A stretch of DNA of 64,000 nucleotides from contig JAPWDM010000005.1 in assembly GCA_035578155.1 (NCBI GenBank), positions 25,542,877 through 25,606,876 of the forward strand. The letters are read 5' to 3'. Made by a program: the position numbers and the translations under genes. The notes under the pieces were generated by a model. It saw only the letters and a program-made list of their open reading frames with translations. It was not told where the DNA came from and ran no database searches. This document shows, one piece after another, positions 11,301-23,262 of the stretch (positions are counted from its first letter, which is position 1; the number at the start of each line of letters is the position of its first letter). The DNA comes from Brachynemurus nebulosus. Lineage: Eukaryota; Arthropoda; Insecta; Neuroptera; Myrmeleontidae.

Positions 11301-13420
11301 AGTTCAATTGTGAAACTTGTATCTTTTAATTTTTACAAACTTCCAAAAATGGACTTTTTTTTCAAATTTTGGAACTTTGAGCTTCTAGATCTCTGATGGG
11401 GATGGTGGTAAAAATTTGAAATTTGCACTACTTATAGTATTTTCGGAGTAGGTTTATTAAAATAAAAAATCAACTTGTATATTGATCCTTTACAAATTCC
11501 TCAATTTTTACCATTGCCGCAATGGGAAAAATAGGAATTTTGTAAAGGACGTATCTACCTATGAGTTTTTTTTTTTGAGAATTTATCTCAAACACTGGAG
11601 AGAGGGGGCGCCACTAATACTTAAGTAATTATCATTAGAAGATAACAGTTAATTACGTGAGACACTTGATAACCTGTATATTTCACCACGTTAGACCTAT
11701 TTATTTTATGCAACCCATTCATTTTTAAGCAATTAATTTTTTTCACATGTGTTGATGCAGGTACTGATGTATCCATTTCCACATAATATACGGGTAAAAT
11801 TTGTTTGATAAATCTTGTTCAATTAATAAAAAATTAATTAAATGTAATTTTTAACACCAAAGTAATCCGAAATTAATTAATTCATTTTTTTTTTTAATTA
11901 AATATTTGCGGAAATATGTAAAAATTGAAAAAAACATACATTTTAAATTTCCCGCTATCGTCCATTTTGAATTGTTATTTGAGGTTAGGGATAATTTTTT
12001 GAGGGAAAACATAAATTATATGTTTTAACGATTTCAATCAAATTGTTATTAATTTCAAATCGTAAAAAAGTTGCTCTTCATTTTCCGGTATATTTTTAAC
12101 AATTTATTATTTTTATATTTTTGTTATTTTTAATATTTAAATCTAAACAAATAAATGATTAATATGCATAATATAAGGAATAATTAGTGCAGAAATTTGT
12201 AAATTATTATTACAGAAGTAATAAAATATTACAAAAAAAAAAAAAAAAAAAAAATGATAACCCTAGATATTTCAATTAATTCTCAATTGAATTGATGAAT
12301 GTAAGTTATAATTATAATTTATTAATTCATTATCAAGGCCAATTTTATTTTAATATTTATGTAGATTTATATATGTATGTATACTTAAGTACTTTATTTT
12401 CACCTTATATATAAAAAAAAAATTAGAATTATTAATTAATTAGTTATTCAAACTATGTAAGAAAACTTTTTTTTATTTATTTTTTGAAATAGATTAGCAT
12501 ATTAAGTAGGTATATCTTAATTGGGTTTTTTTATTGCATTTAAATGGAATTTTTGTATCCTGTGTGTTCAAGAAGTTAAGTGATTTTTTTGCTTTATTGA
12601 ACAAATATCTAACCTCGTGGGTTAATCAGTAACCAAAAGAAAAGTTTATGACGTAAAAAAGGGTATAATAAATACAGAATTTAATATGGACGCACATTAT
12701 TAAAGACACAAACAGAAACATTTCTTAAATTTTTCGACTTATATGTATAGAACTGGGTTCGAATTATTACAAATTTCGAACCATTCGCCAATGACGTCAA
12801 TACGTATGTACAAAGAATAAAGCAAATAGTGGCATAGTCCAAAGTTGTTACGCCATGTGGGAAATTTTTGTTTGCGGAATTCCACATTTTAACATCGATA
12901 TTTTTTTTAGGCTAGAATACGTTTTAGTTTTGGCGCGAATTTTTCATTTTCGCTAGCAAAATAACGAAATCTCGTTAAAAAAGATTTAAAAAAAAAAAAA
13001 TATGATTTTTGTAACAGAAATTCTATTACTAATTATCCTATATGCTTAATTTTAGTAAAACTGAAAAGAACGTCTTTGAAAATAATTTGTTTCCAGTTTC
13101 ATCATTCTATTTTATTTTATTTACGATTTTTAAAGCTATGAAAAATTTTAGTAAACTTGATGACGTCATCAAGTTAAAAAAATTATTTTTCACAAATGAA
13201 GCCTTATGAAAGTGATTTGTATTAGGATGATTGGTTGAATTACAGTAATTTCGGCATAAAATTTGATTGAGTTGAGTTTTTCCATGTGCCTAATTTTGTT
13301 AAAAATGAAAAAGAAAAATGGCGGAGGGAGATACATTTCGATATAACCAAATGTGTTTCACAAATGAAACTGAAAATTTATGAAAGTGATTTTAAACATT
13401 TCTCTAATACTTAAAAAAGT
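8381..13420. other. Gene-less AT-rich stretch
   Basis: No supported gene is seen. The stretch holds simple AT-rich DNA, an unpaired hAT-like end at about 10,763 (CAGGCCCGGATCTATGGGG), a hairpin at 11,486-11,549 with arms of about 30 bp, and an A-tract at 12,232-12,254. A dispersed repeat fragment at about 13,040-13,170 reappears inverted near 37.7-37.85 kb. Short open frames (10,857-11,087 and 12,681-12,887) show no recognisable protein. Confidence 0.5.
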
Positions 13421-14155
13421 GTCGATATTTATCTGAATTACATGGTCAACCAAGTGGTCGAAAAACGACATTTTATATTACACGACCCAATTTTATACCA
13501 GTTAATGATGGAAATGATTCCAGACTACAAGAAATCTATTCAGAGTTGAAGAATTGCTTTTACTTGTCTGAATTACGTATGGTCAGCCAAATGGTCGGGA
13601 AATGACATTTCATATTCAGTGTTGCCAGATTGATTCATCGAAATCCCCCCAAACGTTAGTCAAAATTCCTCCAAAAAAATGCATTTTAAGGGAAAAAAAC
13701 CAAAAAATGAAAAAAGTAAATTACAAATAACTATTACAGTTAAGGAACAAGGGAAAAATCAACTAAAACCTGTGTACGTATCGTACGTATAAAAACATAT
13801 ATTTTTATGAGTTTATATTCGAAATTTCTTCCAATGTTACAACGTAAATCGATAATAATTACATAAAAGAAAATTAAAAATATAAGAAATTAGTTTACCT
13901 GAAAACATGGGTCCATTGTCCCACTCTTTCCGATACCTTCTTAAGTATTTGGATTTTTCAGTCATTTTAGACGCAGCCATTACTTGAATTTAATTTGATA
14001 AAACAAAATAAAAAAAAATTTTATATTATCTACAATTTTTAGTGTATCTTTTCAAACAATAATACTTAGTACACAAAATATTGTGGTGATTGCCGCCCTC
14101 AAATGATGTATAATAAGAGAATTTAACAAATAAGTACATATTTAACATTATATAG

Positions 14156-15836
14156 CAGGGCTGGCCACTAACTTTACCTTTAGGAGCCGCAAACCCATGA
14201 ATCCGATTCGGAGCGAGCCAAGCCATTCTGAGATTGATGGTTCACACAATTAACACACTTTTTACATTTTTATGAAACTAAGAATATTTATGACATGAGA
14301 ATGAAAAATTTATGTAATATGTAAACATACTTTGTTTTAGTTAGTACATGCACCTAGGTACCTAAAACTTAATTTTGAAATGTACTTTTTCTTGTGTGTA
14401 CTTTTTTATGTGTTCATTTTGGCCGCGAGCTGTTTGAAATCTGACTCATAACTGGTGAGCGCAGTTCGCACGAGTTCAGTTAAGTGTTAATCAATTAGTT
14501 CAGATCGATGCTTGGATTTAATAAGCTTCATTGTTGAATAAAAAGACTCATAGGCATAAGTAGTTCAAAAAATTGAAATAAGTCTCTTAGCACATTCTTT
14601 TGCTAGTGAATATTTCTCTGCTGGAACGTTTTTCCAAAATCAACAGTGGAACCGCCAATTTTTTTCAGTCCTTTTAACGTTTCGTCTTCTTGCAGTTCAA
14701 GTATTTCTAACTCTATTGCTGTTATATACTTTGTTATTGGATATGAAAGGGGACAGCCGTCACTTCAACAGCAACAGCAAAAGGGTTGTCTAGGAAGGAA
14801 AAAGAAGGTTTCAGTTTTCTCAAATCAGTGAATCTGTCATTGATTTCTTCAGCAAGACCGATAAATTTACACAAATAACCTTTTGTTTCAATCTGGAGTT
14901 CATCGTCAATAAGGCTTTCAGAAGTTTTCTTTAAACATTTGAAATGAGCGAACGTTTTGGTTTTAAGATCTCTCTAAAAAAGCCTCAATTTGTTATGAAA
15001 GCTAAATACACTCTGTGCTAAATCATAAGTAAGCTTTTCCCTACTTTGTAGTGAGATGTTCAGCTGCTGCAAATACTGAACATCATCAAAAAAACTTAAA
15101 TCTAACAACCACTGTAGGTCACCAAGTTCAGGGAAACATTTTCCCTTTTCTTGCATAAATTGTTTAATGGGTTCAAGCAACTGAAAAAATCTGCCAAGAA
15201 TACTAAGATACATCATCAGGAAGGTCGTCATTATCCAGCTCTTCTATGAAGGATTTGAATTGTCTGTGTGTTTTAGCACTTGAACGAATGTAGTTTACAA
15301 TTTTAAAAACTACTTGCATAACTTGTGGGTATTGGAATAATATGTTGCTGCTAGGTGTTCTCTGTAAATGATACAATGTACACGTACAAAAGGAGGGTAT
15401 GATTTGTCAGCATTTACAAGCCCAATAAATCCTTGTTTGTTCCTTGTCATTGACGGTGCACTGTCGGTAGCAATGCTGCCGATATTCTCGATAGGCACTA
15501 AATTTTTTTTTAAAACATCAACCAGGGCTTCTTTAATGTCATAACCACAAGTAGTATCCTTCAATGCAACTAGGTCTAAGAGCTCTTCGATGATTTCAAA
15601 GTTTTTTGATACATATCTCACAAATATTGCTAACTGGTTTATCTTTAATATCGGTAGACTCGTCCAAGGCTAGGCTCGTTAAAAAAGATCGTTATTTGAT
15701 TTTTTGCGAGAAATTTTAGATTTTTTCTTATTTCAAATAGACATATCAAAACAAATCTTCGAGAAGCATTAAAGAGCCGCACAAGATCGACTCGCGAGCC
15801 GCTTGCGGCTCGCGAGCCACGTTATGGCCACCCCTG
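14156..15836 (-). mobile_element. Inner hAT element with degenerate transposase
   Basis: This 1,681-bp element starts CAGGGCTGGCCAC and ends, inverted, with CAGGGGTGGCCAT. It is flanked by a perfect 8-bp duplication TTATATAG (14,148-14,155 and 15,837-15,844). Subterminal GAGCCGC/GCGAGCC motifs occur near both ends. It carries a broken transposase on minus (separate entry). The CAGGGGTGGCC terminus matches the hAT group that includes GTF2IRD2-like transposases, in agreement with the protein remnant. Confidence 0.9.
14408..15712 (-). pseudogene. hAT transposase pseudogene (GTF2IRD2/ZBED-like), frameshifted and N-terminally deleted
   Basis: On minus, the fragment FLTSLALDESTDIKDKP (about 15,690-15,640) matches the LALDEST catalytic-core motif of hAT transposases. 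After a frameshift it continues as FEIIEELLDLVALKDTT...IATDSAPSMT (15,621-15,310), then LDNDDLPDD and a block FFQLLEPIKQFMQEKGK...FHNKLRLF (15,231-14,974). A C-terminal hAT dimerisation-like remnant follows (KLIKSKHRSEL region near 14,500). The order and spacing match the transposase family, but the N-terminal BED zinc finger is missing and there are several frame breaks and stops. The element is therefore not self-mobile. Confidence 0.82.
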
Positions 15837-16269
15837 TTATATAGATACATTTCTGTCTTAATGGTTATATAGATACATTTCTGTCTTAATGGTTAATTTA
15901 AAATTGATTGTTGGCTTTGGACGTTGTCTTAAAATACGGTAGTGTACATTTGAATTTTATTTGTTGATCTGAAATTGATTGTTGAGTTTAATTATTTTTA
16001 ATAAGGACAACAAATATATACTTTAGATTTAATTAAGAGAACCCCCAAATTCGCCCATTTTCAAAATTTCCAACCAAAAATCCCCCCCAAAATTCCCCCC
16101 AACAATTTGAAAATTCCCCAATTTTGGGGGGAAAACCCCCAGTCTGACAACACTGTTCATATTACACGACATGACAGTTAATGGCGGAAATGATTCCAAG
16201 CTACAAGATATTGATTCAGAGCTAAAGAATTGCTTTTGTACATGACTCTAATGCTTAAAAAAGTGTTGA

Positions 16270-16518
16270 CAGGGCGGATTAACCCAGTTTCGGGCCTTAG
16301 GAATTTTCTTCTTACCGGGCCCTCCCACCTTGACAAAATATAGAGCACACAAAAAATATAAAACAATAAATAAAACAAAACTAAATAATGTGAGAAATTA
16401 AAATAAATATCAAATACCGATTCAAAAATTCAAAATAGACACTTTGACCAGACCCTTCAAAAAGCCATTATTAGCCCTAGACGTTTATCTCATGTGTCTA
16501 TGCGATGATCTGGCCCTG
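16270..16518. mobile_element. Possible small hAT element
   Basis: The left end CAGGGCGGATTAACCCAG resembles the hAT end at 8160, and the right end reads inverted CAGGGCCAGATCATCG. The 8-bp flanks (AGTGTTGA and AGTGCCAT) share only the first four bases, so the target duplication is decayed or the right boundary is wrong. It lies immediately beside the satellite block. Confidence 0.45.
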
Positions 16519-16999
16519 AGTGCCATCTCTGCGATGATAACAGAAATCACGATTACATAAGGACTTCGTTGTTAGAACTACGAAATCCTAAAAATCGGAT
16601 TTAAAATTGAAACTTTTCTCCGGGAAGGAGATTTATTTTTTAATCTACGGAGATGTATTCATTTGGGATCTTGGGAGCATGGTTATTTCTTCTTGAAAAA
16701 TAATACAAAAATCGTCAAGAAATTTAAAAAAATTGGCTGTTAAGCTTTAAAATGTGCTTTATTATAAGCTTTTTAGGAAGAAGGCAGGCATATAATTCAT
16801 TGTTCACAAGCGTTATTTATATTCAAAAAAAAAATTCAAAATTGTTTTCGGATATTTTAAGTTATAAATGGAATTCCATAATTTAAAAACAATAAACATA
16901 GTTGTTATAATTTTTAAAAGATTTTTCTCTTAAAACAATTGTTAATTGTATGCAATATATTTATCTTTCTCTTACGCACATATTTGTCTGTATAAATCG

Positions 17000-17380
17000 T
17001 TTTCTCTCGGATGCATGTATGTATAATTTAAAATCCCTTCTCTTCTTACCACATGTGTTTTGTCGTAAACGCAGTCGGACGACTCATTGTGCGATAATAG
17101 TTTGATTTGAACGGTTACGCTATAACCGCGCGGTGATACAAGCGCACATTTTAACAATAATTATTTTAAAGAAACAGTGATTTTTTTGAATTTTTGAATT
17201 AAAAACATAATTTTTGGTTTTTTAATTGATTGATTTTTGTTTGTTTTTGAATTTTTGAGTTGTTTCAAATGTGAATTGTACACCAAATTTTTTGTTTTTT
17301 GATTTCCTTTTTGGATATTAACAGTGGGTGCACGTTTGTTTTTTATGTGGGATTAATTTTGAAAACAACAATCTATCAAG
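17000..17380 (+). promoter_or_regulatory. Possible promoter and noncoding first exon ending at a strong splice donor
   Basis: A patch unusually rich in CpG for this window (17,045-17,150, containing CGCAGTCGGACGACTC and ACCGCGCGGTGAT) is followed by T-rich leader-like DNA. It ends in CTATCAAG|GTAAGT at 17,380/17,381, a near-ideal donor. No long open frame is present, so if real this would be a 5' UTR exon of a plus-strand gene with a long first intron extending through the element-rich DNA to the right. This is inference only; no start site or acceptor partner can be proven from sequence alone. Confidence 0.3.
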
Positions 17381-19325
17381 GTAAGTTGAAAAAAAACGTT
17401 ATCAATTGGTAATTTTAGAAAAATACCGGTAAATTTTAAAATATTGCGACAATTAAATTTGAATTTATGTAATGTTTCGAATTAAAGTCGGTATTTAAAT
17501 GGTAATTATATACTTGGTTAAGCTACCTACGAGTTATTTAGCTTCAAACTATGGCGATTAAGATAAATAATTCTTAGTATAGCGGTAATCTTACTCTTAA
17601 TTCTATTAATTATTAGAATCTTGTAGGTGGTTTTATATTTATTGTCTAATTGTTAACTAATTTGCAATACACCAATACACCTATACAGGTATCGATTGCT
17701 TGTGATTTATGGTGTGCAAATGTACTAAATGATCAAGGACAAATGTGACACTTTTAATAAATACAAAGAAACGATAATATTTTGAGAGATCTTTGATCCA
17801 AGTTTGGTTAAAGTAAAAAATTAATATTTTAACTTATTGTCGGATTTTGATAGTATTACTACACAAACATTTAAAGTGGACTTCTAATGTCCTCCTGAAG
17901 ACTCCTGATATCCAACCTTCGCAGGATAATCGTAACATTCGGTAGGTATGTTATTTTTATATGGTCATAAAAACATCGGTCGAGTACAAGCTGTAGTTGC
18001 GCAAATAATGTTTCGAACACTAGTGCAATCTTTTTGATGATAATGGTCTTTTTGATGAACAGCTCTATTTTTTAGCGTCTTCCTTGAAAATTTTTCTGCA
18101 TTTTCAGAGAAAATCGGTTGTAGCTAACAGAAAGATGGGCATTGAAATGATTTAATGTGTTACGTTTTTACAAATTTTGGAACAGAATACTAAAAAGATA
18201 TGCCACAGTTATTTTAATTGTGTATTAATTATAATACATTAGATTAGTATTGGTTAATCTCTATTACTCTGGAGGGTTCAGTTTAATCTTCAGATGAAGT
18301 TAAATAATGTATTACCAGAAAGTAACAGTTTAGAGAACATGTTTAATAATTCTAACAATATTTATAGTTCCTAGAATGATTTCTACTCAATACAAAAATG
18401 TTTTCAAATATTATTCCACTGCCTGTGCCTGACCAGATTTGTACATATTTATTTTACAATGTAAACGTTTGTTGTGGACAAGCGAGGTGTTGTATATTGT
18501 CAGATAGTCAAAATGTGGGAGGAATATTAAATTATTTAATTTTATTATTGTATCATAAACTACCATCAATCTACAATAAAAAGCTAATTTCATCACAAGC
18601 CACAAAATCACTTTTGTGGTCCAAAAACACATCCAAATAAACTATCATTTGATGCAAAATCATGAATTTTGATGATGGGAGCGCTAAGAAATCATCTGGA
18701 TTAATTTGTTTTTGTTTTTGGAGCATGTAATGGGTTTTGTATCGCAATTTATTTGATTGTGAAATTTATTTTCACGTGTATCACACCTATACGTTGCATC
18801 TTATCTGACTTGTATAATAATATAACGATTAAATTGTGGGTATATGGAAACATGTTTGAAATAATATAGAATATTATCATTTTTTTTAATTTTTTTATTT
18901 AAACAATAGTCTTTTTATTTCGATAAATTTTATGTAACATATGTGTACTTTGGTTTGACTATCTGAATCGAAAGATATTACAAAATATTTTAAAGCTATA
19001 TTTACATGTAATTTGGATATTTAAGCATAAATAAAAAATATTAAATAAAATACAAAAAATGAATTTGTAACAGTACCGGAAAATGGGACAAATAGAGAAT
19101 GAAACCAATAATTTTTTATGACTATTGTAGCTATTAGTTTACAGTATGAAGACGGTTATAATAAATTGAAATTAATGTTTAAACTGACAAGATTGTTATA
19201 AAAATTAAGTGCGAATAATTAGTAGTGAAACACTGAAAAAATTTGGCTCTTGCTTCGTAATGCTCAAAATGTTTATTTCTTTATCGATTAGAAGTATGTA
19301 AAATTATGTTAACTTTTTACAAATA
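17381..19325. other. Gene-less AT-rich stretch
   Basis: No gene or delimited element is seen. Overlapping short open frames on both strands at 18,398-18,640 lack recognisable domains or codon bias. The DNA is simple and AT-rich. Confidence 0.4.
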
Positions 19326-19649
19326 CAGTAAGACCTCGATAATCCGGCTTAAACGGGCGGCCGGATTTACGAAAAAATCGGACCATCGAGAGACCGTTTA
19401 AAATGTAATGAATTTGAGACCCCTTATAGCAGCTCCTCTAAGAAGTTAAGAGCAACCACTGCTGTAGGCAGTTCTGCTTTTCGCGTGATTAATTACTGTA
19501 CATTGTACAATACAGTTCTATTTTGTACTGTACTAATTGACTAAATATAGAATGTAAATGGGTGTAAAATTGTATCTACTATATGTTAAATCGGGCCGGA
19601 TTACTGGAGGGTCCGAATTTTCGAGGGTCGAATTATCGAGGTTCTACTG
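19326..19649. mobile_element. Pogo/Tigger-like MITE (324 bp)
   Basis: The termini are CAGTAAGACCTCGATAATCCGG and, inverted, CAGTAGAACCTCGATAATTCG, each flanked by TA (19,324-25 and 19,650-51). CAGTAGAACCTCGATAAT-type ends with TA duplications are characteristic of pogo/Tigger elements. No transposase remains. Confidence 0.85.
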
Positions 19650-20364
19650 TAATCGTTATATTTATCAAAATTCATAGTCTACATCGAATTATAACATAAT
19701 TGGGGTGAAAAGATATGCTTATGGGGCCAATAGAAACATAAAGGCTACTAGTAGACATGAATGAAAAATGAACACAATTTAACTTACCAGGGCTGGCCAA
19801 AATTTTAAGAATAAGTCATTATATAATTTGTAACGTATGAAGCTATATATTTTTTAAATTTACTCTCTTCATGAATAGAGTTTATAATAGGTACAGTCAA
19901 ACCTGCATCATTAACACTTTCATTGCCGATCACGCGATATCGCGTGATACAGCTACTTTACAATATGTCCAGTCATTCGATATCGCGTGACAAATATAAT
20001 GACCTATTTTTTAAACTTAAAATATTTGGCCATCTGACAAAGTCTATATTTTTAGCTTTGCAATGAACGTGTTAAAAGGAAAATACTACACACATTATGA
20101 GCCATGAAGTTGTAATTTATTTCATATAAAATATTGTTTGCCAAAGTTATCTTCAATAGGCAAATTTTTTTAGATTTGACGATAGTTTTATTTACTTTTG
20201 TTTATATTTCATCATCTATCAACTTCTTATTCGTACCTATTGACAATAGGTGTGGAGTGAATTTTCCGACTAATAAGTCGAAAAAAGAAAATGAATTTTC
20301 GAAATGGTAAATAAAAAAAACTAGCTACCAAAACAAAAATTAATTTACCTATTTTGTATCATCT

Positions 20365-21171
20365 AATATCGTCGCCTTCCAGGCATAAGGCCGTATCTCA
20401 TTTTTAGTGATTTTTCAGGAGTAGTGATGAGCAAAATTAGTCTTGGTCTTGCAGTCTTGTCTTGGTCTTGCATTTTTTGCAAGACCAAGATTATGTACAC
20501 CAAGAGCAAGATCAAGACTAAGACTATAAGTATGGCTGCATGACCAATACCAAGACTCAAGTGAGCAAGACCAAGACAATAGTAAGAGAAAAGCAAGACT
20601 GTTGCTAAATTATTTAAATAGTTTAAAAGTATAATTAATACTGTAAAGAGAGAAAATTCTGATTTTAGAAGGAAAAAACTCGCTAATAAAAAAATGCAAG
20701 AAAGTACAAGATTCTTTAGCAATACCAAAACCAAGACCAATACCAAGACTGCATTTTGCAAGACCAAGACCAAGACTCAAACTGCTCTAGCAGGACCAAG
20801 ACCAAGATTCTTAATGCAAGAACAAGACCAAGACTTGGCAAGACCAAGACCAAGACTCAAACTGCTCTAGCAGGACCAAGACCAAGATTCTTAATGTAAG
20901 AACAAGACCAAGACCAGGACTGCTAAGTCTTGATCTTGGTCTTGCATTTGCTCATCATTATTCAGGAGAGCAGAATTACAAAAACTACTGCTACATTTTG
21001 TTTTGTAAATCATAAGCGAATGTAGGTACGTGAAGAATTCTAGTCTATAAATATACTGATACTTTAGGTTCAAATTTATAAAAGAAAATGTAACAGTAGT
21101 TTTTGTTTTTCTACTCTCCTGAAAAATCACTAAAAATGAGATACGACGTTATGCCTGGAAGGCGACGATAT
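20365..21171. mobile_element. TIR element with long inverted ends, carrying a hAT insertion
   Basis: The left end, containing ATATCGTCGCCTTCCAGGC and ATCTCATTTTTAGTGATTTT, is repeated inverted at the right end (about 21,112-21,171). The inverted similarity continues inward through a region with AAAAACTACTG, interrupted by the hAT at 20,422-20,960. Without that insertion the unit is about 260 bp and nearly all stem, that is, a foldback MITE. The exact target duplication is not clear. Confidence 0.65.
20422..20960. mobile_element. hAT element made largely of CAAGACC subrepeats
   Basis: The termini are TAGTGATGAGCAAA and, inverted, TAATGATGAGCAAA. A perfect 8-bp duplication TTCAGGAG lies at 20,414-20,421 and 20,961-20,968. 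Most of the 539 bp consists of forward or inverted copies of CAAGACCAAGAC, including a tandem copy of a longer unit (about 20,756-20,910). The high copy number of a short motif resembles arrays of transposase-binding sites in hAT subterminal regions. The long minus open frame rich in Leu and Val here is only a translation of the repeat. Confidence 0.85.
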
Positions 21172-22910
21172 GTAACGAGTATATGAAAATCAAATACAAA
21201 GTTAAAAAAATATCCATGCTATGCATCCCATTTTACGGTCTATTCTTTTAAAATTTACAATTAGAAAAATAATATTTATTAGAATAGGACAATATTAAAA
21301 AAATAGTCAAAATAAATGTAAATATGGGTAGTAATTGCGTGTACAGAAACGTAAAATATTAGAAGTATACGTATTTTTATGGAGAAGATCAGAAATTAAA
21401 CTTGTAATGATCTTGTGCTGTGAGCTTCACCCCCGCTCACACGTCACAACGAACTGCATTTGCAAAGACTTTATGTCGATCGATATCCCCACTGTAATCA
21501 TCTCCAGCCTCCAGGATATCCTGAAACAAAAAATTCACCTTTATCAATACAAACCTTGAACAACCACACCGAATAAAACCGGATTAATGCATACGCACTG
21601 GAAAAAAAAAAACTGAAACTATTTCAAGAATCTTTACATCTATGAATAAATAACTGAAAGTCAATAAGACATAACATCCGTGGATATCGTTACGATAAAG
21701 TTGTCACATCACGAGAATACCTCGCTCTCGATACCGACTACATAGTTAAAGTTGACAAAGACAACTATAATTATGAAACTAGAATGACCAATCGGTCATC
21801 AAGTGGACAAATACATACTTCTTGTTGCGTGTATCTTTATCTGTTAAACTCTCACAATTATAAATAAATAAAGATTATTATTATTATTAATCAACAACAG
21901 CAAGAAGGATGCAGTAATGTAGTAAATGCAATGAGATGCATTCATCCGGCAACAAATAAAATGCATATCAATTTTCATTTGAAATATTTTTTGCTCATAA
22001 AAATAAATTCATTGAATATTTTTTCGAAATTAAAACTGATTCACAATGGCCCAGTATTGTACTAAATAAATTACTTTTGCTTTTACATACACAGTCAAAA
22101 GTTTTAACTTGAAAAAGTTTATTGCACTTTTGATTCAAATTGAAATTTTGATTAAAATTACAATTCATAAAAAAATAAAAGTGTTATTTTTTGTCAGAAC
22201 TAATTGTTCCGCCCAGTGAAATTGTGTATTTCGTTTAGTTGTAAAAGAATTATTATATAATAATTGTCTGTCTGGCAAAAGAATTTTTTTTAAGTACTTA
22301 ACCTTACATAAAATATTTCAATGCTTAAGGTTGCATATTTTAGTTTGCTACCAAACTGATCCGTATATTAAACTGGCTCCTGTCATATAATGTTTTTGCC
22401 TTTTAACTTGCTATGAATGGCTACATGTTCCTCCTAAAGTAATTAAAATCGAACATATTTATTCAATTAGAGTGAAAAATTAATATGGTATTGATAATTT
22501 TAAGCTTTTTTTTCACTCCTATTGAAGAATACACTCATTATATATCCATTAATTGTTCAGTATCTCAACTCAATACCTTTCCACCAATCTAATCACCGTA
22601 TTTCATTATTCAATGAGTTGCAGTTGTTTTATGAACAATGATCTATCAAGTTTTAATTTCGTGGTTCTGATCGTTTCTATAGATACATATACAAGCATTT
22701 ACCTAATAAAATTAAAGATAGATTAAAAATTATATCCTTTATATTTAAATTTTGCATTCAGTTTTCTTTAAATCAAAAAAGGAGAAAGTCGTAGAAGAAG
22801 TACAGTATTCTACTCGTGTGCAAGGACTATTACTCACTCAGGTAAATTACGACACTTGTATCGCAATTTCACTTTCGTGAGTAATAGCTATCATTACTAG
22901 AAATTTCCCT

Positions 22911-23262
22911 ACAAGCTGCTTCTATAAACAAGATAAAGCATTAATTTACATGTAGAAACATTTTATTTCAATTTTATAATATTACGAAAATTTTGAAAAA
23001 TACATCTGTAAAAAAAATTAAATGATGCAATAATTTATGTTCTTATGCAATGTATTGATTAAATGCTTAAAAGCCCTTAAAAGGTATTTTTATCAAAGAA
23101 AGGTATTATAGTAAATGTTTAAGTTTCTTACTGTCTCTTGATTTTAATTTATATTATGCATTTTAATGGCCATTTTTTTTTAAAAACGGCATAAAAAATC
23201 GCACAAAAAAATCGCACAAAAAAATCGTACAAAAAAGGATCGCATAAAAAAAGGTTCAGCTG
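22911..23262. mobile_element. Truncated TA-flanked element, copy of 26,347-26,875
   Basis: From AAGCTGCTTCTATAAACAAG to the end TTCAGCTG|TA this matches the element at 26,347-26,875 over its right two thirds, including shared ATTAAATGATGCAATAATTTA and ATGCATTTTAATGGCCATTT. The right terminal repeat contains multiple CGCACAAAAAAAT units. The left terminal repeat of the family is absent, so this copy is left-truncated. Confidence 0.65.

Larger units (their letters stand above)
13617..16155. mobile_element. Outer hAT element, split by an inner hAT
   Basis: The ends are CAGTGTTGCCAGATTG and, inverted, CAGTGTTGTCAGACTG. A perfect 8-bp target duplication TTCATATT lies at 13,609-13,616 and 16,156-16,163. 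C-rich subterminal tracts (AATCCCCCC and similar) are at both ends. Without the inner element (14,156-15,836) and one copy of its target duplication, the unit is about 850 bp with no transposase, so it is a non-autonomous member. A tandem duplication of about 29 bp follows the inner insertion (15,837-15,895). Confidence 0.88.
13421..16265 (-). repeat. Satellite-like repeat block interrupted by nested hAT insertions
   Basis: Sequence at 13,421-13,616 and 16,164-16,265 matches, on the opposite strand, the 168-bp repeat at 316-735 (for example GGTCGAAAAACGACATTTTATATT and GGAAATGATTCCARRCTACAAGA). The block was split by insertion of the hAT at 13,617-16,155, whose 8-bp target duplication is part of this repeat. 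Confidence 0.7.

Noticed and set aside
16972..17157. Minus open frame of 61 codons over the CpG-rich patch
   Set aside because: No recognisable protein and short; the patch is better explained as a possible promoter.
20363..20773. Minus open frame of 136 codons rich in Leu and Val
   Set aside because: It is the translation of CAAGACC repeats inside a non-autonomous hAT element.
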